Assembly: GCF_004331995.1 (NCBI RefSeq)
Contig: NZ_SJDT01000001.1
Location: forward strand, 186,001-250,000
DNA: 64,000 nt
Origin: Arcanobacterium bovis
GTDB lineage: Bacteria > Actinomycetota > Actinomycetes > Actinomycetales > Actinomycetaceae
Reading direction: 5' to 3'
The notes under the pieces are model-generated. The model did no database searches, was not told the origin of the DNA, and saw only the letters and a list, made by a program, of their open reading frames with translations. This document shows, one piece after another, positions 1 through 8,606 of the stretch. A program made the position numbers and the translations under genes. Each line of letters begins with the position of its first letter. Position 1 is the stretch's first letter.

Positions 1-927
1 ACCACGGCCGAGCTCACCGTTTTCGTGCTTCCACGCAATTTCGTAGAGCATATTGCGCATATTGGTGAGGCGAATCTTCATCTCAGCAAATTTGAGCTGA
101 ATGAGCTGGTAACGGGCGATAGCCTCGCCACCTTGCACGCGCAAGTTTGCATATCGAGCTGCATCTTCGAAAGCGCAGTATGCCTGACCATAGTTTGTGA
201 GAGCCACCAAGAAACGCTCTAGGTCGAAGTCTTCGACGCCTCGGCGGAAAGCGTTTCCTTCAGTGCCGAAGAAGTCTTTTTCTTCGAGTTCCACGTTATT
301 GAAGTACACCTCGGCGCATGAATCCATGCGCAGACCAAGCTTATGCAGAGGCTCGCGGGTAATACCCTCTTTGCTCATGTCCACGAAGAATTCAGAGTAG
401 ACGTCCATATTGTCGGCGTCGCGAGCCATTACCACAAGGTAAGGAACTTTCATGGCGGAGGTTTGGAAGGTCTTGTGTCCGTTGAGAATGATCTTTCCGT
501 CCACACGACGGTAGGTGGTGCGCATGTCTGACCACGATGAACCAGCGCTCGGCTCGGTCATGGCATAGTTGAGCACCTGCTTTCCAGTGCCGAGGTAGGA
601 GAAAATAGCATCTTGCTGTTCCTTGCTACCTTCGCGTAGCACAGTTCCCAATCCTGGGAGCTGGTAAAGCACATAGGTTGGGGCACCGGCGCGACCAAGT
701 GCTTCGTAGACGGCGGTCAACGAGATCCAGCCTTGCTCGAAGCCATCGAGTTCTTCCGGGAGAAGGATTCGATCAAATCCCAGTTCACAGATCGCCTTTA
801 CCCATTTTTCCGGATACTCAGAATTTTCTTCACACTCGCGGAAATAGTTCTCCCAGTTCTCTGTTTCCATGAGCTCAGTGAAACCTTCCACCATGAGCTG
901 CTGTTCTTCATTCAACGAAAAATCCAT
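1..927 (-). CDS. caiA: CaiA-like acyl-CoA dehydrogenase (crotonobetainyl-CoA reductase family), 3' end outside the window
   Basis: Partial gene: 309 codons read from the ATG at 927 to the window edge with no stop, against about 380 residues for the family. The product begins [16 protein letters not shown] and carries the acyl-CoA dehydrogenase flavin region around [10 protein letters not shown] and GLRMDSC, then [14 protein letters not shown] and [15 protein letters not shown]. These match my memory of E. coli CaiA closely along the whole visible length, including the NxxNMLYE helix near the edge. CaiA-type enzymes reduce an enoyl-CoA (crotonobetainyl-CoA in enterics) using FAD and ETF. The catalytic glutamate lies in the missing part. 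It is the last visible gene of a minus-strand set with an esterase and an MFS transporter, 39 bases behind the esterase stop. The true substrate is unknown; a different enoyl-CoA is possible. Confidence 0.8.
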   Translation of the reverse strand, partial: MDFSLNEEQQLMVEGFTELMETENWENYFRECEENSEYPEKWVKAICELGFDRILLPEELDGFEQGWISLTAVYEALGRAGAPTYVLYQLPGLGTVLREGSKEQQDAIFSYLGTGKQVLNYAMTEPSAGSSWSDMRTTYRRVDGKIILNGHKTFQTSAMKVPYLVVMARDADNMDVYSEFFVDMSKEGITREPLHKLGLRMDSCAEVYFNNVELEEKDFFGTEGNAFRRGVEDFDLERFLVALTNYGQAYCAFEDAARYANLRVQGGEAIARYQLIQLKFAEMKIRLTNMRNMLYEIAWKHENGELGRG

Positions 928-966
928 AATCGTTCTCTTTCTTTAACTATTCCAATTAGTGTTTTG

Positions 967-1944
967 TTATTTTGTAGCAGTATGACGCCGCTGGAAACGG
1001 GCCGCATGCGCGAGCGCTTCGGTAGCAGCATCAACCATTTTCGAGTAGTGCAAAAAGGCGTGGATCACGCCAGGTACGACGTCGAATTTCACCAGTTTGT
1101 TATTGGCTTCCAGCATCGCCACTAGGGCTTTTGAATCGTCAATGAGCGGATCCAGTTCAGCTGCCATCACATATGCGGGCGGCATTGCTTGAGCCATATC
1201 GTTGCTCAGCAAGTCGATATACGGTTTCCCATACTCATGTTCGCCAGCAATCGCCAGATTCTTGTAGTACTGGAAATCTTCACGCGTGAGTCCATCCCAC
1301 CAGCCTCCCATGAGGCGTGCCGAAGCCGAGTCTTGTAGCCCATACCAACCGTAAAACAGCAGGAGAGAACGGATACCCGAAACGTCTACACCGGCGTCGC
1401 GCAGCATGAAATAGCTCGCTAACGCGATATGCGCTCCACCCGAATCTCCAGCTAGAGAGATATCTGTGCTACACAGGTTCCACTGTTGCGCATTGGCTTG
1501 AAGGAAACGAATAACATCTACAGTCTCCTCAACAGGCTGCGGATACTTGGCTTCGGGAGCCAAAGTGTAATCCACAGATGCGAGTACCGCACCGGATTCC
1601 TTCGCCAAAATGCGCGTCATTCGGTCATGAGTGTCAGGGTTTCCCAGTACCCACCCACCACCGTGCGTGAACACGATCAATGGTTGTGGCTGCACACGAG
1701 CTGTGGCAGTTGGGAAATAGAGGCGGACCGGAATCTCGCCATGCCGAGTCGGAATCACAGTATTGACTGTGCGTTCCATCTCCGGCCCGCCTTCATTCCA
1801 AAACACGCGTTCTTGACAATAGGCAGCGCGCAGCTCTTCGTAGCTTTGATCCGTTGAGTATGCTCCTTCAGAATTCTGTTGGGCAGTTTTCACAGCTTCG
1901 TTGATCTGGCTCGTCCACAGTTTCGGAACGTCGAGTTTGTTCAT
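967..1944 (-). CDS. Alpha/beta hydrolase, hormone-sensitive-lipase (HSL) family esterase
   Basis: 325 residues. The oxyanion-hole motif HGGGW sits at residues 94-98, the nucleophile elbow GDSGG at about 166-170 (Ser168), an acid in AELDPLIDDS and the catalytic His in PGVIHAFLHYS. This is the full HSL/acetyl-esterase signature set, with no signal peptide, so a cytoplasmic carboxylesterase acting on small esters is likely. The ATG at 1944 lies 6 bases beyond the stop of the MFS gene and has a GGAG nine bases upstream inside that gene's tail, so the two are probably translated from one mRNA. Its position between a transporter and a CaiA-like reductase suggests hydrolysis of an imported ester before CoA activation, but this is inference. 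Confidence 0.85.
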   Translation of the reverse strand: MNKLDVPKLWTSQINEAVKTAQQNSEGAYSTDQSYEELRAAYCQERVFWNEGGPEMERTVNTVIPTRHGEIPVRLYFPTATARVQPQPLIVFTHGGGWVLGNPDTHDRMTRILAKESGAVLASVDYTLAPEAKYPQPVEETVDVIRFLQANAQQWNLCSTDISLAGDSGGAHIALASYFMLRDAGVDVSGIRSLLLFYGWYGLQDSASARLMGGWWDGLTREDFQYYKNLAIAGEHEYGKPYIDLLSNDMAQAMPPAYVMAAELDPLIDDSKALVAMLEANNKLVKFDVVPGVIHAFLHYSKMVDAATEALAHAARFQRRHTATK

Positions 1945-1949
1945 AATAG

Positions 1950-3266
1950 TTACTCTCCAGCGATTGCTTCTGCCTGCACTGCAGCTTCTTCAGCTTCGAG
2001 CTTCTTTGCATTTCGCTTAACGTATACAAGCAAAGCCAATGCAAGTACGCCAGCCATAGCAGCTGATCCAGCAAGGATCATGAAGATTTGTGGGTAGGCA
2101 TCTTTTCCGCTTGCGTCGATCATCGATCCGAACCACGTGGAGGAGAAAGTATCTGGCAAGAAGCCCACAACCGAGAGGATTCCAGTAGCGGAGCCGAACA
2201 CGGACAGCGGCACTTTACCTTCGGTAAGCTGCGATGACACGATTCCAAACACGCCGTTTGCGAGGAAGCCAAGTAGTACTACAACCACTGCTGCGAGGAT
2301 CGCCATTGCCGACGTCGTCGGAAGCACAGTGAAAGCCATGATGAGGCCCGCCGTCACGATTGATCCCACGGCGATTACCTTCGACGGCGATCCCACGGCC
2401 TTCGCTACGAAACCAAAAACTGGTCCCGACAGCAACGTGACACCATAGGTACGTAGCACTGATACGAAAGTGACCACACCGAGCGAGGCTCCCATTACAT
2501 CGGAAAGGTAAGGCGTGGTGTAGTTGACTCCGGTGTAGTAGAAGTACACGAAGAACATGCAGCCCGCTGAAAGCCATACGACGGGGTTACGCAATGCCAG
2601 AAGTGCAGATTTAAGGTTGAATGCCGATTCTCCGGTGGCAATTTCACCTTCGAATTTAGGGATAAAGAAGTAGGAGAGCACTCCCAAGATAAGAATGAGG
2701 GTGGCAAGTACGCCGATCATGAACTGTACGCCAAATCCGATGTTATCTACCCAGATTTTTACGACGGCGATCTGGAGGAATCCGATTGCAAGGCCAGCTG
2801 CGCCATAGATTCCGTAGGAAATTCCGATATTTCGTGAATAGGATTCTTCTTCCGAAATGAGACGCACGAGCTTAAAGCGGATGCCCCACCAGATCAAGAT
2901 AGTGGTGATGCCCATGCCCACGAATACAAACATAAGCGTGGTGATGCTGGGTAGCATTGCATAAACGTAGGTCAATACGGCTGTGGTTGTAAAACCAACC
3001 CAAGCGAGCGTGCGAACGCGTACCTTATCTGCAACCACGCCAGAGGGCAGGTAGCAGATGGTGGCGGTGAGTGCGTAGGCAGAGAGCATCATGCCCAGAT
3101 CAGCATTGCTCGCATCGAGCGAACGCATGAGCGGGTCGTAAAACACATTCTTGAGGTATGCAGGCGAATAGATAATCGAGCTTCCCATCGACACGAGGAT
3201 CAAGAGGAAGATCCGGTGTCCGTTGCTCAGATCGCTAGGTTTAACCTCACGACGCAATGAAATCAT
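1950..3266 (-). CDS. Major facilitator superfamily transporter
   Basis: 438 residues from the ATG at 3266 (MISLRREVKPSDL), chosen because AGAAAGG precedes it and homology-like hydrophobic sequence starts here; the frame stays open upstream to 3614 but that extension looks non-coding and overlaps inverted repeats. About 12 membrane segments are visible, with the MFS loop 2-3 region at VADKVRVRTLAW (residues about 65-80) and a central cytoplasmic loop. The C-terminus is a charged, Ala/Glu-rich helix (KRNAKKLEAEEAAVQAEA). It is the first gene of the MFS-esterase-CaiA set and is likely the importer of its substrate. The substrate cannot be read from the sequence. Confidence 0.82.
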   Translation of the reverse strand: MISLRREVKPSDLSNGHRIFLLILVSMGSSIIYSPAYLKNVFYDPLMRSLDASNADLGMMLSAYALTATICYLPSGVVADKVRVRTLAWVGFTTTAVLTYVYAMLPSITTLMFVFVGMGITTILIWWGIRFKLVRLISEEESYSRNIGISYGIYGAAGLAIGFLQIAVVKIWVDNIGFGVQFMIGVLATLILILGVLSYFFIPKFEGEIATGESAFNLKSALLALRNPVVWLSAGCMFFVYFYYTGVNYTTPYLSDVMGASLGVVTFVSVLRTYGVTLLSGPVFGFVAKAVGSPSKVIAVGSIVTAGLIMAFTVLPTTSAMAILAAVVVVLLGFLANGVFGIVSSQLTEGKVPLSVFGSATGILSVVGFLPDTFSSTWFGSMIDASGKDAYPQIFMILAGSAAMAGVLALALLVYVKRNAKKLEAEEAAVQAEAIAGE

Positions 3267-3322
3267 ACTGGTGCCTTTCTCGGCAGGTGAAAGAGATGAT
3301 TGTTTGCTGCCACAATGAAGGA

Positions 3323-3350
3323 AGGTATAGCTGTGCATACAGCTATACCT
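3323..3350. promoter_or_regulatory. Inverted repeat, candidate operator or leader hairpin before the MFS gene
   Basis: Perfect 12-base arms AGGTATAGCTGT and ACAGCTATACCT separated by GCAT, ending 57 bases before the MFS start codon. The size and position fit a dimeric repressor site or a 5' UTR hairpin. No regulator gene is visible next to it. Confidence 0.5.
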
Positions 3351-3418
3351 AGGGATTCCTTGGAAAATAGACAGCGCAAATAACCACTCGAAATTGACGT
3401 GGAGATTGTGAAAAAGTT

Positions 3419-3435
3419 CGGACGGTTTCCGTCCG
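3419..3435. promoter_or_regulatory. Second short inverted repeat upstream of the MFS gene
   Basis: CGGACGG-TTT-CCGTCCG, 7-base arms with a 3-base spacer. It lies about 70 bases upstream of the first repeat and could be another regulator site. Confidence 0.35.
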
Positions 3436-3683
3436 TTTTCAACTTCGGAGCCTGCGTTTTCCCGCTCAATCGGCGGTGAAAACCACCCGAAACCAAATTC
3501 CATCCTTGGATATTGTTCGGTGGCATAAGAGTATGCCAGCTCACATCGATACCGTAACACAGGCAAAATGTTGGGGTTAGGACCTTTGGGACCAACTGGC
3601 GAAATATTCAACAAAACTGCACGTAAATAGCCTCAGCTAATAACCTGCAAATACTTGACGGCAATGATCCCAGCACATTGCGT

Positions 3684-3745
3684 GGTGTAATAAGCGGAGG
3701 GGTTGCTACGTACATGTCAGTACGTAGCAACCCCTCCGCTACACC
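3684..3745 (-). terminator. Large hairpin, probable terminator of prs
   Basis: Perfect 21-bp stem: arm 3693-3713 (starts AGCGGAGGGGTT) and arm 3720-3740, loop ATGTCA. It can be extended by GGTGT/ACACC past a 4-base bulge. On the minus strand it follows prs by about 125 bases and is trailed by TTATTA, a weak T tract. The stem is unusually long for an intrinsic terminator. Confidence 0.5.
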
Positions 3746-3865
3746 AAGAACTTTATGAGCAACGCTCGCAAGCGGTTTATTAGATCAGCCGAATAAAGCT
3801 GTTATCCGAGCCTTCGGGAAAATCCTCTCAGTTCGCCCGAGCTGATTTACCACTGCACCATTGCA

Positions 3866-4858
3866 TCAGAACGCGCCGTCGAAAAGCGAGGTTACCGAGC
3901 CGTCGTTGAAGACTTCCTCAATAGCATTGGCCAGCACCGGCGCAATCGGCAAAATCGTAAGTTGCGGGAAGCGCTTTTCTGGGCCGATTGGGAGTGTATC
4001 GGTTACGATAAGTTCCCGCAAACCGCACTCTGCCAGGCGCTGAGCAGCAGGATCAGAAAGCACACCGTGAGTGGCAGCTACAATAACATCCTTGGCACCG
4101 GCGTCGAGAACCACGCGCACCGCACCAGAAATCGTACCTGCGGTATCGATCAGATCGTCAACGATCACCGCCGTCTTACCTGCCACATCACCTACAACGC
4201 GATTTGCCACGGCCTTGTTGGGCTGCGAAATATCGCGTGTCTTGTGAACGAACGCAAGTGGCACGCCACCGAGGCGCTCGCCCCACTGTTCGGCCACCTT
4301 AATACGCCCAGCATCAGGGGAAACAAGCACCGTATTATTCACATCAATACGAGTACGCACATATTCAACGAGAGTTGGCATCGCCCACAGGTGGTCAACC
4401 GGACCGTCAAAGAAACCCTGCGTCTGCGAAGCGTGCAAATCAACCGACATGATTCGATCCGCACCCGCCGTCTTAAATAAATCGGACATCAGACGTGCCG
4501 AAATAGGTTCACGACCCTTGTGTTTCTTGTCCTGACGCGCATACGGATACGAGGGCAGCACCACGGTGATACGCTTTGCCGATGCACGCTTGGCAGCGTC
4601 ACACATGATGAGCGCTTCCATGATCCACTTATTCACCGGATGGGTAATGGACTGCATGATGAACACGTCGGTGCCACGCACGGATTCGTCAAATCGCACA
4701 TACGTTTCTGAATTAGCGAACTCGTATGCCGTTACCGGCACGAGATCGATCCCCAGTTCATCCGCGACTGCCTTCGCGAGTTCTGGATGTGCTCGCCCAG
4801 AGGCTAAAACAAGGTGCTTTTCACCGCTGGTGTGAATTCCCGTCATCGTGCGTCCCAT
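3866..4858 (-). CDS. prs: Ribose-phosphate pyrophosphokinase (PRPP synthetase)
   Basis: 330 residues from the ATG at 4858. It makes PRPP from ribose 5-phosphate and ATP for nucleotide, histidine, tryptophan and NAD synthesis. Diagnostic segments: the ATP-loop region FANSETYVRFDESVRG, the metal/active-site loop SVDLHASQTQGFFDGPVDHL and the PRPP-binding loop VDDLIDTAGTI. Length matches the family. A second in-frame ATG at 4846 (MTGIHTSG) is better spaced from AAGGA, so the real start may be 12 bases later. It lies 63 bases downstream of the GlmU-like gene, reproducing the glmU-prs order common in actinobacteria. Confidence 0.96.
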   Translation of the reverse strand: MGRTMTGIHTSGEKHLVLASGRAHPELAKAVADELGIDLVPVTAYEFANSETYVRFDESVRGTDVFIMQSITHPVNKWIMEALIMCDAAKRASAKRITVVLPSYPYARQDKKHKGREPISARLMSDLFKTAGADRIMSVDLHASQTQGFFDGPVDHLWAMPTLVEYVRTRIDVNNTVLVSPDAGRIKVAEQWGERLGGVPLAFVHKTRDISQPNKAVANRVVGDVAGKTAVIVDDLIDTAGTISGAVRVVLDAGAKDVIVAATHGVLSDPAAQRLAECGLRELIVTDTLPIGPEKRFPQLTILPIAPVLANAIEEVFNDGSVTSLFDGAF

Positions 4859-4921
4859 TCCTTTGTGCTTGGTGATTCAAGGGTTACTCACTCGAATGCC
4901 GCACGAAGCGGCGTTTCAAGC

Positions 4922-5992
4922 CTACTCCGTTTTATTAACCGTGACTGTAAATGCCGCCAGTTGTTTGTCCGCTGGAACTTCAGTTCCAACAAGTACTGAG
5001 TGTGGCACCACTGCTCGCTGGCCCACATGCACATCGCGTAGTTCGGTATTTGGTCCGACGACGGCGAAGGCACCGATATGCGTATTGCCCCGTAGAATTG
5101 TGCCCGGTTCGATCACAGCGTCTGGTTCGAGCGTTACGTCCACATCAATCGTTGTGGTGAGTGGATCGATAATGGCGACGCCGCTACGCATCCACGCTTC
5201 CAAGGTACGTCTGTTCTTTTCGGTGCGGAGCGTTGCCAGTTGCACAAGATCGTTAACGCCTTCGGCCTGAATTGAATCGGCCAACACATAGGAGCCAACT
5301 CCCGCTTCAAGCGAGGCTGCCCGCGCGATTACGTCCGTGAGGTACATTTCGCCTTGGGCGTTGTCCGTTCCCAAAGTTTCGAGAGATTCGCGCAAAAACT
5401 GCGCATCGAAAATATACGTTGAAGTACCGATTTCGTCGATTTGCCGTTCTAAATCAGAAGCGTCTTTTTCCTCAACAATGCCAATAATGCTTCCGGTAGC
5501 AGCCGGCGTACCTGCTACTTCGGTAGAGCCAGGTGTTGCAGCTCGGAGAATGCGTCCATACCCACGTGGATCTGCAACTTTAGTGGACAGCACAGTTACG
5601 GCGTTACCATCGTGCGCAGCGAGCAGATCAGCCAGAGCCTGCGGAGTAAACATTGGCGAATCGCCTGCTAGGACAAGTACAGGACCTTCAAGATCGGCTG
5701 GCAAAACCTGCATTCCACACCAAGCGGCACGACCCGTACCTTTAATATCATCTTGGTCGGCGATGAGAGCCTGCGGGTTGATAGCTTCGAGGTGACGCAC
5801 AACTTGTTCTCGCTCGTGACGCACAACAAAAACAGTGAATTGTGGTTCGAGTGCAGATACGGCGTCGTTCGCGTGACCCACTAAGGTGCGACCACACATT
5901 TCGAGCAAAACTTTCGGGGTTTGCGACTTGATACGGGTGCCTTTACCAGCTGCAAGGATTATCGCAGCAGCTAAACCATTACCCTGAGTCAC
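4922..5992 (-). CDS. glmU: GlmU-like UDP-GlcNAc pyrophosphorylase lacking the acetyltransferase domain
   Basis: 356 residues from a GTG at 5992 preceded by AGGAGG; an ATG at 6028 gives a longer but less likely N-terminus. The N-terminal nucleotidyltransferase is complete: LAAGKGTRIKSQTPKVL signature, QDDIKGTGRAAW, LAGDSPMF, GYGRILR, VEEKDAS and GEMYLTDVI, as in the uridyltransferase half of GlmU that makes UDP-GlcNAc from GlcNAc-1-P. After about residue 260 only a few left-handed beta-helix turns follow (about 90 residues) and then a stop. Normal GlmU is about 450-495 residues, and the C-terminal residues that bind acetyl-CoA and GlcN-1-P are not encoded. No frameshifted continuation is apparent in the 63 bases before prs. 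The acetylation step must be done by another protein, or a second GlmU exists. Confidence 0.85.
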   Translation of the reverse strand: MTQGNGLAAAIILAAGKGTRIKSQTPKVLLEMCGRTLVGHANDAVSALEPQFTVFVVRHEREQVVRHLEAINPQALIADQDDIKGTGRAAWCGMQVLPADLEGPVLVLAGDSPMFTPQALADLLAAHDGNAVTVLSTKVADPRGYGRILRAATPGSTEVAGTPAATGSIIGIVEEKDASDLERQIDEIGTSTYIFDAQFLRESLETLGTDNAQGEMYLTDVIARAASLEAGVGSYVLADSIQAEGVNDLVQLATLRTEKNRRTLEAWMRSGVAIIDPLTTTIDVDVTLEPDAVIEPGTILRGNTHIGAFAVVGPNTELRDVHVGQRAVVPHSVLVGTEVPADKQLAAFTVTVNKTE

Positions 5993-6041
5993 GTTTCCTC
6001 CTGGTTTTCGTTGCCAAACACCCTGCACACAGGCATTTTCG

Positions 6042-6112
6042 CTCCGCCACTAGGATTCGAACCTAGACTAAGGGTTCCAAAGACCCGTGTGCTGCCTTTA
6101 CACCATGGCGGA
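6042..6112 (-). tRNA. tRNA-Gln (anticodon TTG)
   Basis: 71 bases, no encoded CCA. Acceptor arms TCCGCCA and TGGCGGA pair fully, the T arm is CTAGG/CCTAG-like around GGTTCGAATCC, and the anticodon loop CTTTGGA gives TTG (Gln, CAA codons). The outermost anticodon-stem pair is a mismatch. It lies 49 bases upstream of the glmU start on the same strand and may be co-transcribed with glmU-prs. Confidence 0.93.
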
Positions 6113-6295
6113 TTACGCAATTAATTGTGCCAGTTTAGGCACATTGATTTCCAATCAGATTCTAAATTGTGGGATGCGAAACGTTCACGAAGTGTTAACC
6201 TTTGCGGCATAGTGTCCGAAATGTACGTTCCACCATCTCGAATCTGCGATATGCTTGAAATGGTATATACAATCACTACTGCTAAAGGAGCAACG

Positions 6296-7261
6296 TTGAC
6301 TATACAAATCAACGATTTGCACAAGGCATTCGGCTCAACTAAAGCACTCAACGGAATGACGTTCTCGGTTAAACCGAGCGAACTTTTCGGTTTTGTGGGT
6401 TCGAATGGCGCAGGCAAAACCACCACCATGCGCATCATTCTCGGAGTGCTGCAAAGCGACTCAGGAGAAGTGCTGCTTAACGGCAATCCCCTGACCTTCG
6501 CAGATCGCCAACACTTCGGTTATATGCCTGAAGAACGCGGCCTTTACCCGCGCATGAAGGTGGGCGAACAGCTCGAATACCTTGCTATTTTGCAAGGCCT
6601 GAGCCCTGCCGATGCTCATAAAGCGATGGAGTACTGGACGGAACGCCTTGGGGTTGCGGCTCGGCGCAAGGATCAGGTGCAGGCGCTATCTCTCGGCAAC
6701 CAGCAGCGTGTACAGCTCGCGGCAGCATTGATTCACAATCCGCAGTTCTTGGTGCTCGACGAGCCTTTCTCTGGTCTTGATCCTCTGGCAGTGAACGCGA
6801 TGAGCGAGGTACTGAAAGAAAAAATTGCCGACGGCGCCACCGTCGTCTTCTCCTCTCATCAGCTTGACCTCGTGGAACGTTTGTGCGACCGCGTGGGCAT
6901 CTGCTCGCAGGGACGTATCGTTTCCGAGGGCGCGATTGACGAGCTCCGTCGCACCGACCAGCGTCTTTACACCATTTCTTCCGACGCCGACGCCGGAGTT
7001 CTTCAGCAGGCTTTGCTTCCGCTGGGGGTTACCGTACAGACATTGACGAATGACACCTTGCGGGTTTCCTTGCCTCAGGGTGTGGACGATCAAACAGTTC
7101 TTCGGGCAGCACTTGAGCTTGCGCCAGTGCGCGAGTTCTCAGTGTATCGCCCACACTTGAATGAACTGTTTTCGAACGTTGTGAACGTTCCTAACGCTCC
7201 GGAGTATGTGGAAGAACCGAAGAAGAAACGTGGTCTCGCTGCGCTGGTAGGGAAGAAGTGA
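6296..7261 (+). CDS. ABC transporter ATP-binding protein (NatA-like, type ABC-2 exporter)
   Basis: 321 residues from a TTG at 6296, chosen because AAAGGAG lies five bases upstream and the ABC domain starts at once (IQINDLHKAFG). Walker A GSNGAGKTTT at about residues 38-47, Q-loop region GYMPEERGLYPRM, signature LSLGNQQRVQLAAAL, Walker B FLVLDEPFSGLDP and H-loop SSHQLD are all intact. The C-terminal 80 residues resemble the DUF4162-type extension. The stop overlaps the start of the next gene (GTGA), so the ATPase and permease are translationally coupled. Family members energise export of sodium, antibiotics or peptides; the substrate here is unknown. Confidence 0.92.
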   Translation: MTIQINDLHKAFGSTKALNGMTFSVKPSELFGFVGSNGAGKTTTMRIILGVLQSDSGEVLLNGNPLTFADRQHFGYMPEERGLYPRMKVGEQLEYLAILQGLSPADAHKAMEYWTERLGVAARRKDQVQALSLGNQQRVQLAAALIHNPQFLVLDEPFSGLDPLAVNAMSEVLKEKIADGATVVFSSHQLDLVERLCDRVGICSQGRIVSEGAIDELRRTDQRLYTISSDADAGVLQQALLPLGVTVQTLTNDTLRVSLPQGVDDQTVLRAALELAPVREFSVYRPHLNELFSNVVNVPNAPEYVEEPKKKRGLAALVGKK

Positions 7262-8481
7262 AGATGCTAAAGCACATTATCAAACGTGAATTCAGAGTAC
7301 TTGTCGGGGCAAAAGCGCAGATCATCGGCACCATTGTTACGGTGGTTATCATTTTGGCTGCCGGCATTGTGGGCAGCATCGTCAAGGATAAATTCCAAAA
7401 TGAGGCCGCCAATACAAATTCTTCGGTGACGTTCACTGTTGCTGTAACTGAGCAGATGGAAGCATATCAAGGCGCGCTGGAAGGCACAGGCGCTGTGAAG
7501 GTGGAAGCTGTGAAGGCGGATCAAGCCAAGGAATGGCTCAAAAAGCAGGTAGATTCCAAATCTGCTCCTACCAGCGCAGTGCTCGCCGGCACGCCTGCTG
7601 AACCTGAAATTATTCAAAGCAAAGACCAAGATAAAGCGAGCAATCAAGCGATTGCACAACTGATTTCGCAGGTAGCGGTACTTAAAGCTGCCGATCGCAC
7701 TGCTGGCCCACTTTCGGTTGATGCACAAGAGCAGATCAGCAAGGCTTTTACCCCTAAGATCACCACTATTGAGGGTGAGAAAAAGAACCTCGTTGAGAGC
7801 AATCCTGCTGGCTACGTCACTGGTTTGGCTACGCAAATGCTGTTGTTCTTCGCTGTAATGATGGGATTGTCGACGATCAGTATCGGCATTGTGGAAGAGA
7901 AATCTTCGCGAGTGGTTGAGATTTTGCTATCTGCCGTGCGCCCGCGCACGCTACTCCTAGGTAAGATTTTGGGAATTGGTTCCTTCATTCTGGTGCAGAT
8001 GGCGATATACCTTGCCGCTGTTGTAGTTTCCCTCAATATCGCAGGAATGTGGACGAGCATCAACATTGGTGCAGCGATTGGCTGGCTTTTCGTGTGGCTA
8101 ATCATTGGCTTCTTCACGTTTACCACCATCGCTGGCGCGCTAGCGTCTACCGTTTCTCGCCAAGAGGATTTGGGGGCAATTACTGGGCCGTTCACATTCT
8201 TCATGCTGGTGCCGTTCTACCTTGGAATCTTCCTTGTTCCAGCACAGCCAAGCTCCCTGCTCACGCAGGTGCTCTCCTTTATTCCTGGATTCAGCCCGTT
8301 CATTATGCCAATCCGCCAAGCCTATGGCGTGGTAGGAACCGGCGAGGCCTTGGCTGCGGCTGCGGTCGGACTCGTGGCAGTGTACCTGCTCTCGCTGCTG
8401 GCAGGGCGGATTTACTCGAATTCCATACTCCACATGGGCAAGCGCCTCAAACTCAGCGAAGCCTTGCGCGGCAAGAAGTAA
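7258..8481 (+). CDS. ABC transporter permease (NatB-like, ABC-2 type)
   Basis: 407 residues starting at a GTG that overlaps the ATPase stop. The order is typical of NatB-type permeases: an N-terminal membrane segment (about 15-38), a large extracellular domain of about 140 residues, then a bundle of five or six membrane helices. The conserved MMGLSTISIGIVEEKSSRVVEILLSAVRP segment marks the start of the bundle. It forms the membrane part of the exporter with the upstream ATPase. A strong terminator follows 26 bases after the stop. Confidence 0.92.
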   Translation: MKMLKHIIKREFRVLVGAKAQIIGTIVTVVIILAAGIVGSIVKDKFQNEAANTNSSVTFTVAVTEQMEAYQGALEGTGAVKVEAVKADQAKEWLKKQVDSKSAPTSAVLAGTPAEPEIIQSKDQDKASNQAIAQLISQVAVLKAADRTAGPLSVDAQEQISKAFTPKITTIEGEKKNLVESNPAGYVTGLATQMLLFFAVMMGLSTISIGIVEEKSSRVVEILLSAVRPRTLLLGKILGIGSFILVQMAIYLAAVVVSLNIAGMWTSINIGAAIGWLFVWLIIGFFTFTTIAGALASTVSRQEDLGAITGPFTFFMLVPFYLGIFLVPAQPSSLLTQVLSFIPGFSPFIMPIRQAYGVVGTGEALAAAAVGLVAVYLLSLLAGRIYSNSILHMGKRLKLSEALRGKK

Positions 8482-8507
8482 GACTCCGGCGAAGCTGGCT
8501 AGTGGGG

Positions 8508-8539
8508 GGGCTCTCAGATTTATGCAAATCTGAGAGCCC
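8508..8539 (+). terminator. Intrinsic terminator of the NatAB-like operon
   Basis: Perfect 14-bp stem GGGCTCTCAGATTT / AAATCTGAGAGCCC with the loop ATGC, followed by TTCGCTT. Placed directly after the permease gene. Confidence 0.85.
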
Positions 8540-8606
8540 TTCGCTTAGCTGGTTATTCGTGATTGCTCAGAATGGTTATTGCTTGTTGAGCGTTCCTTAA
8601 CACAAC

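Larger units (their letters stand above)
3267..3865. other. Intergenic region of 599 bases with three inverted repeats
   Basis: No convincing gene. It holds the promoter region of the MFS operon with inverted repeats at 3323-3350 and 3419-3435, and a very long perfect hairpin at 3693-3740 nearer the 3' end of prs. No tRNA or riboswitch was recognised. Confidence 0.6.

Noticed and set aside
3267-3614. Long N-terminal extension of the MFS gene
   Set aside because: The extra 116 residues are not transporter-like, run through inverted repeats and lack a binding site; the start at 3266 has AGAAAGG.
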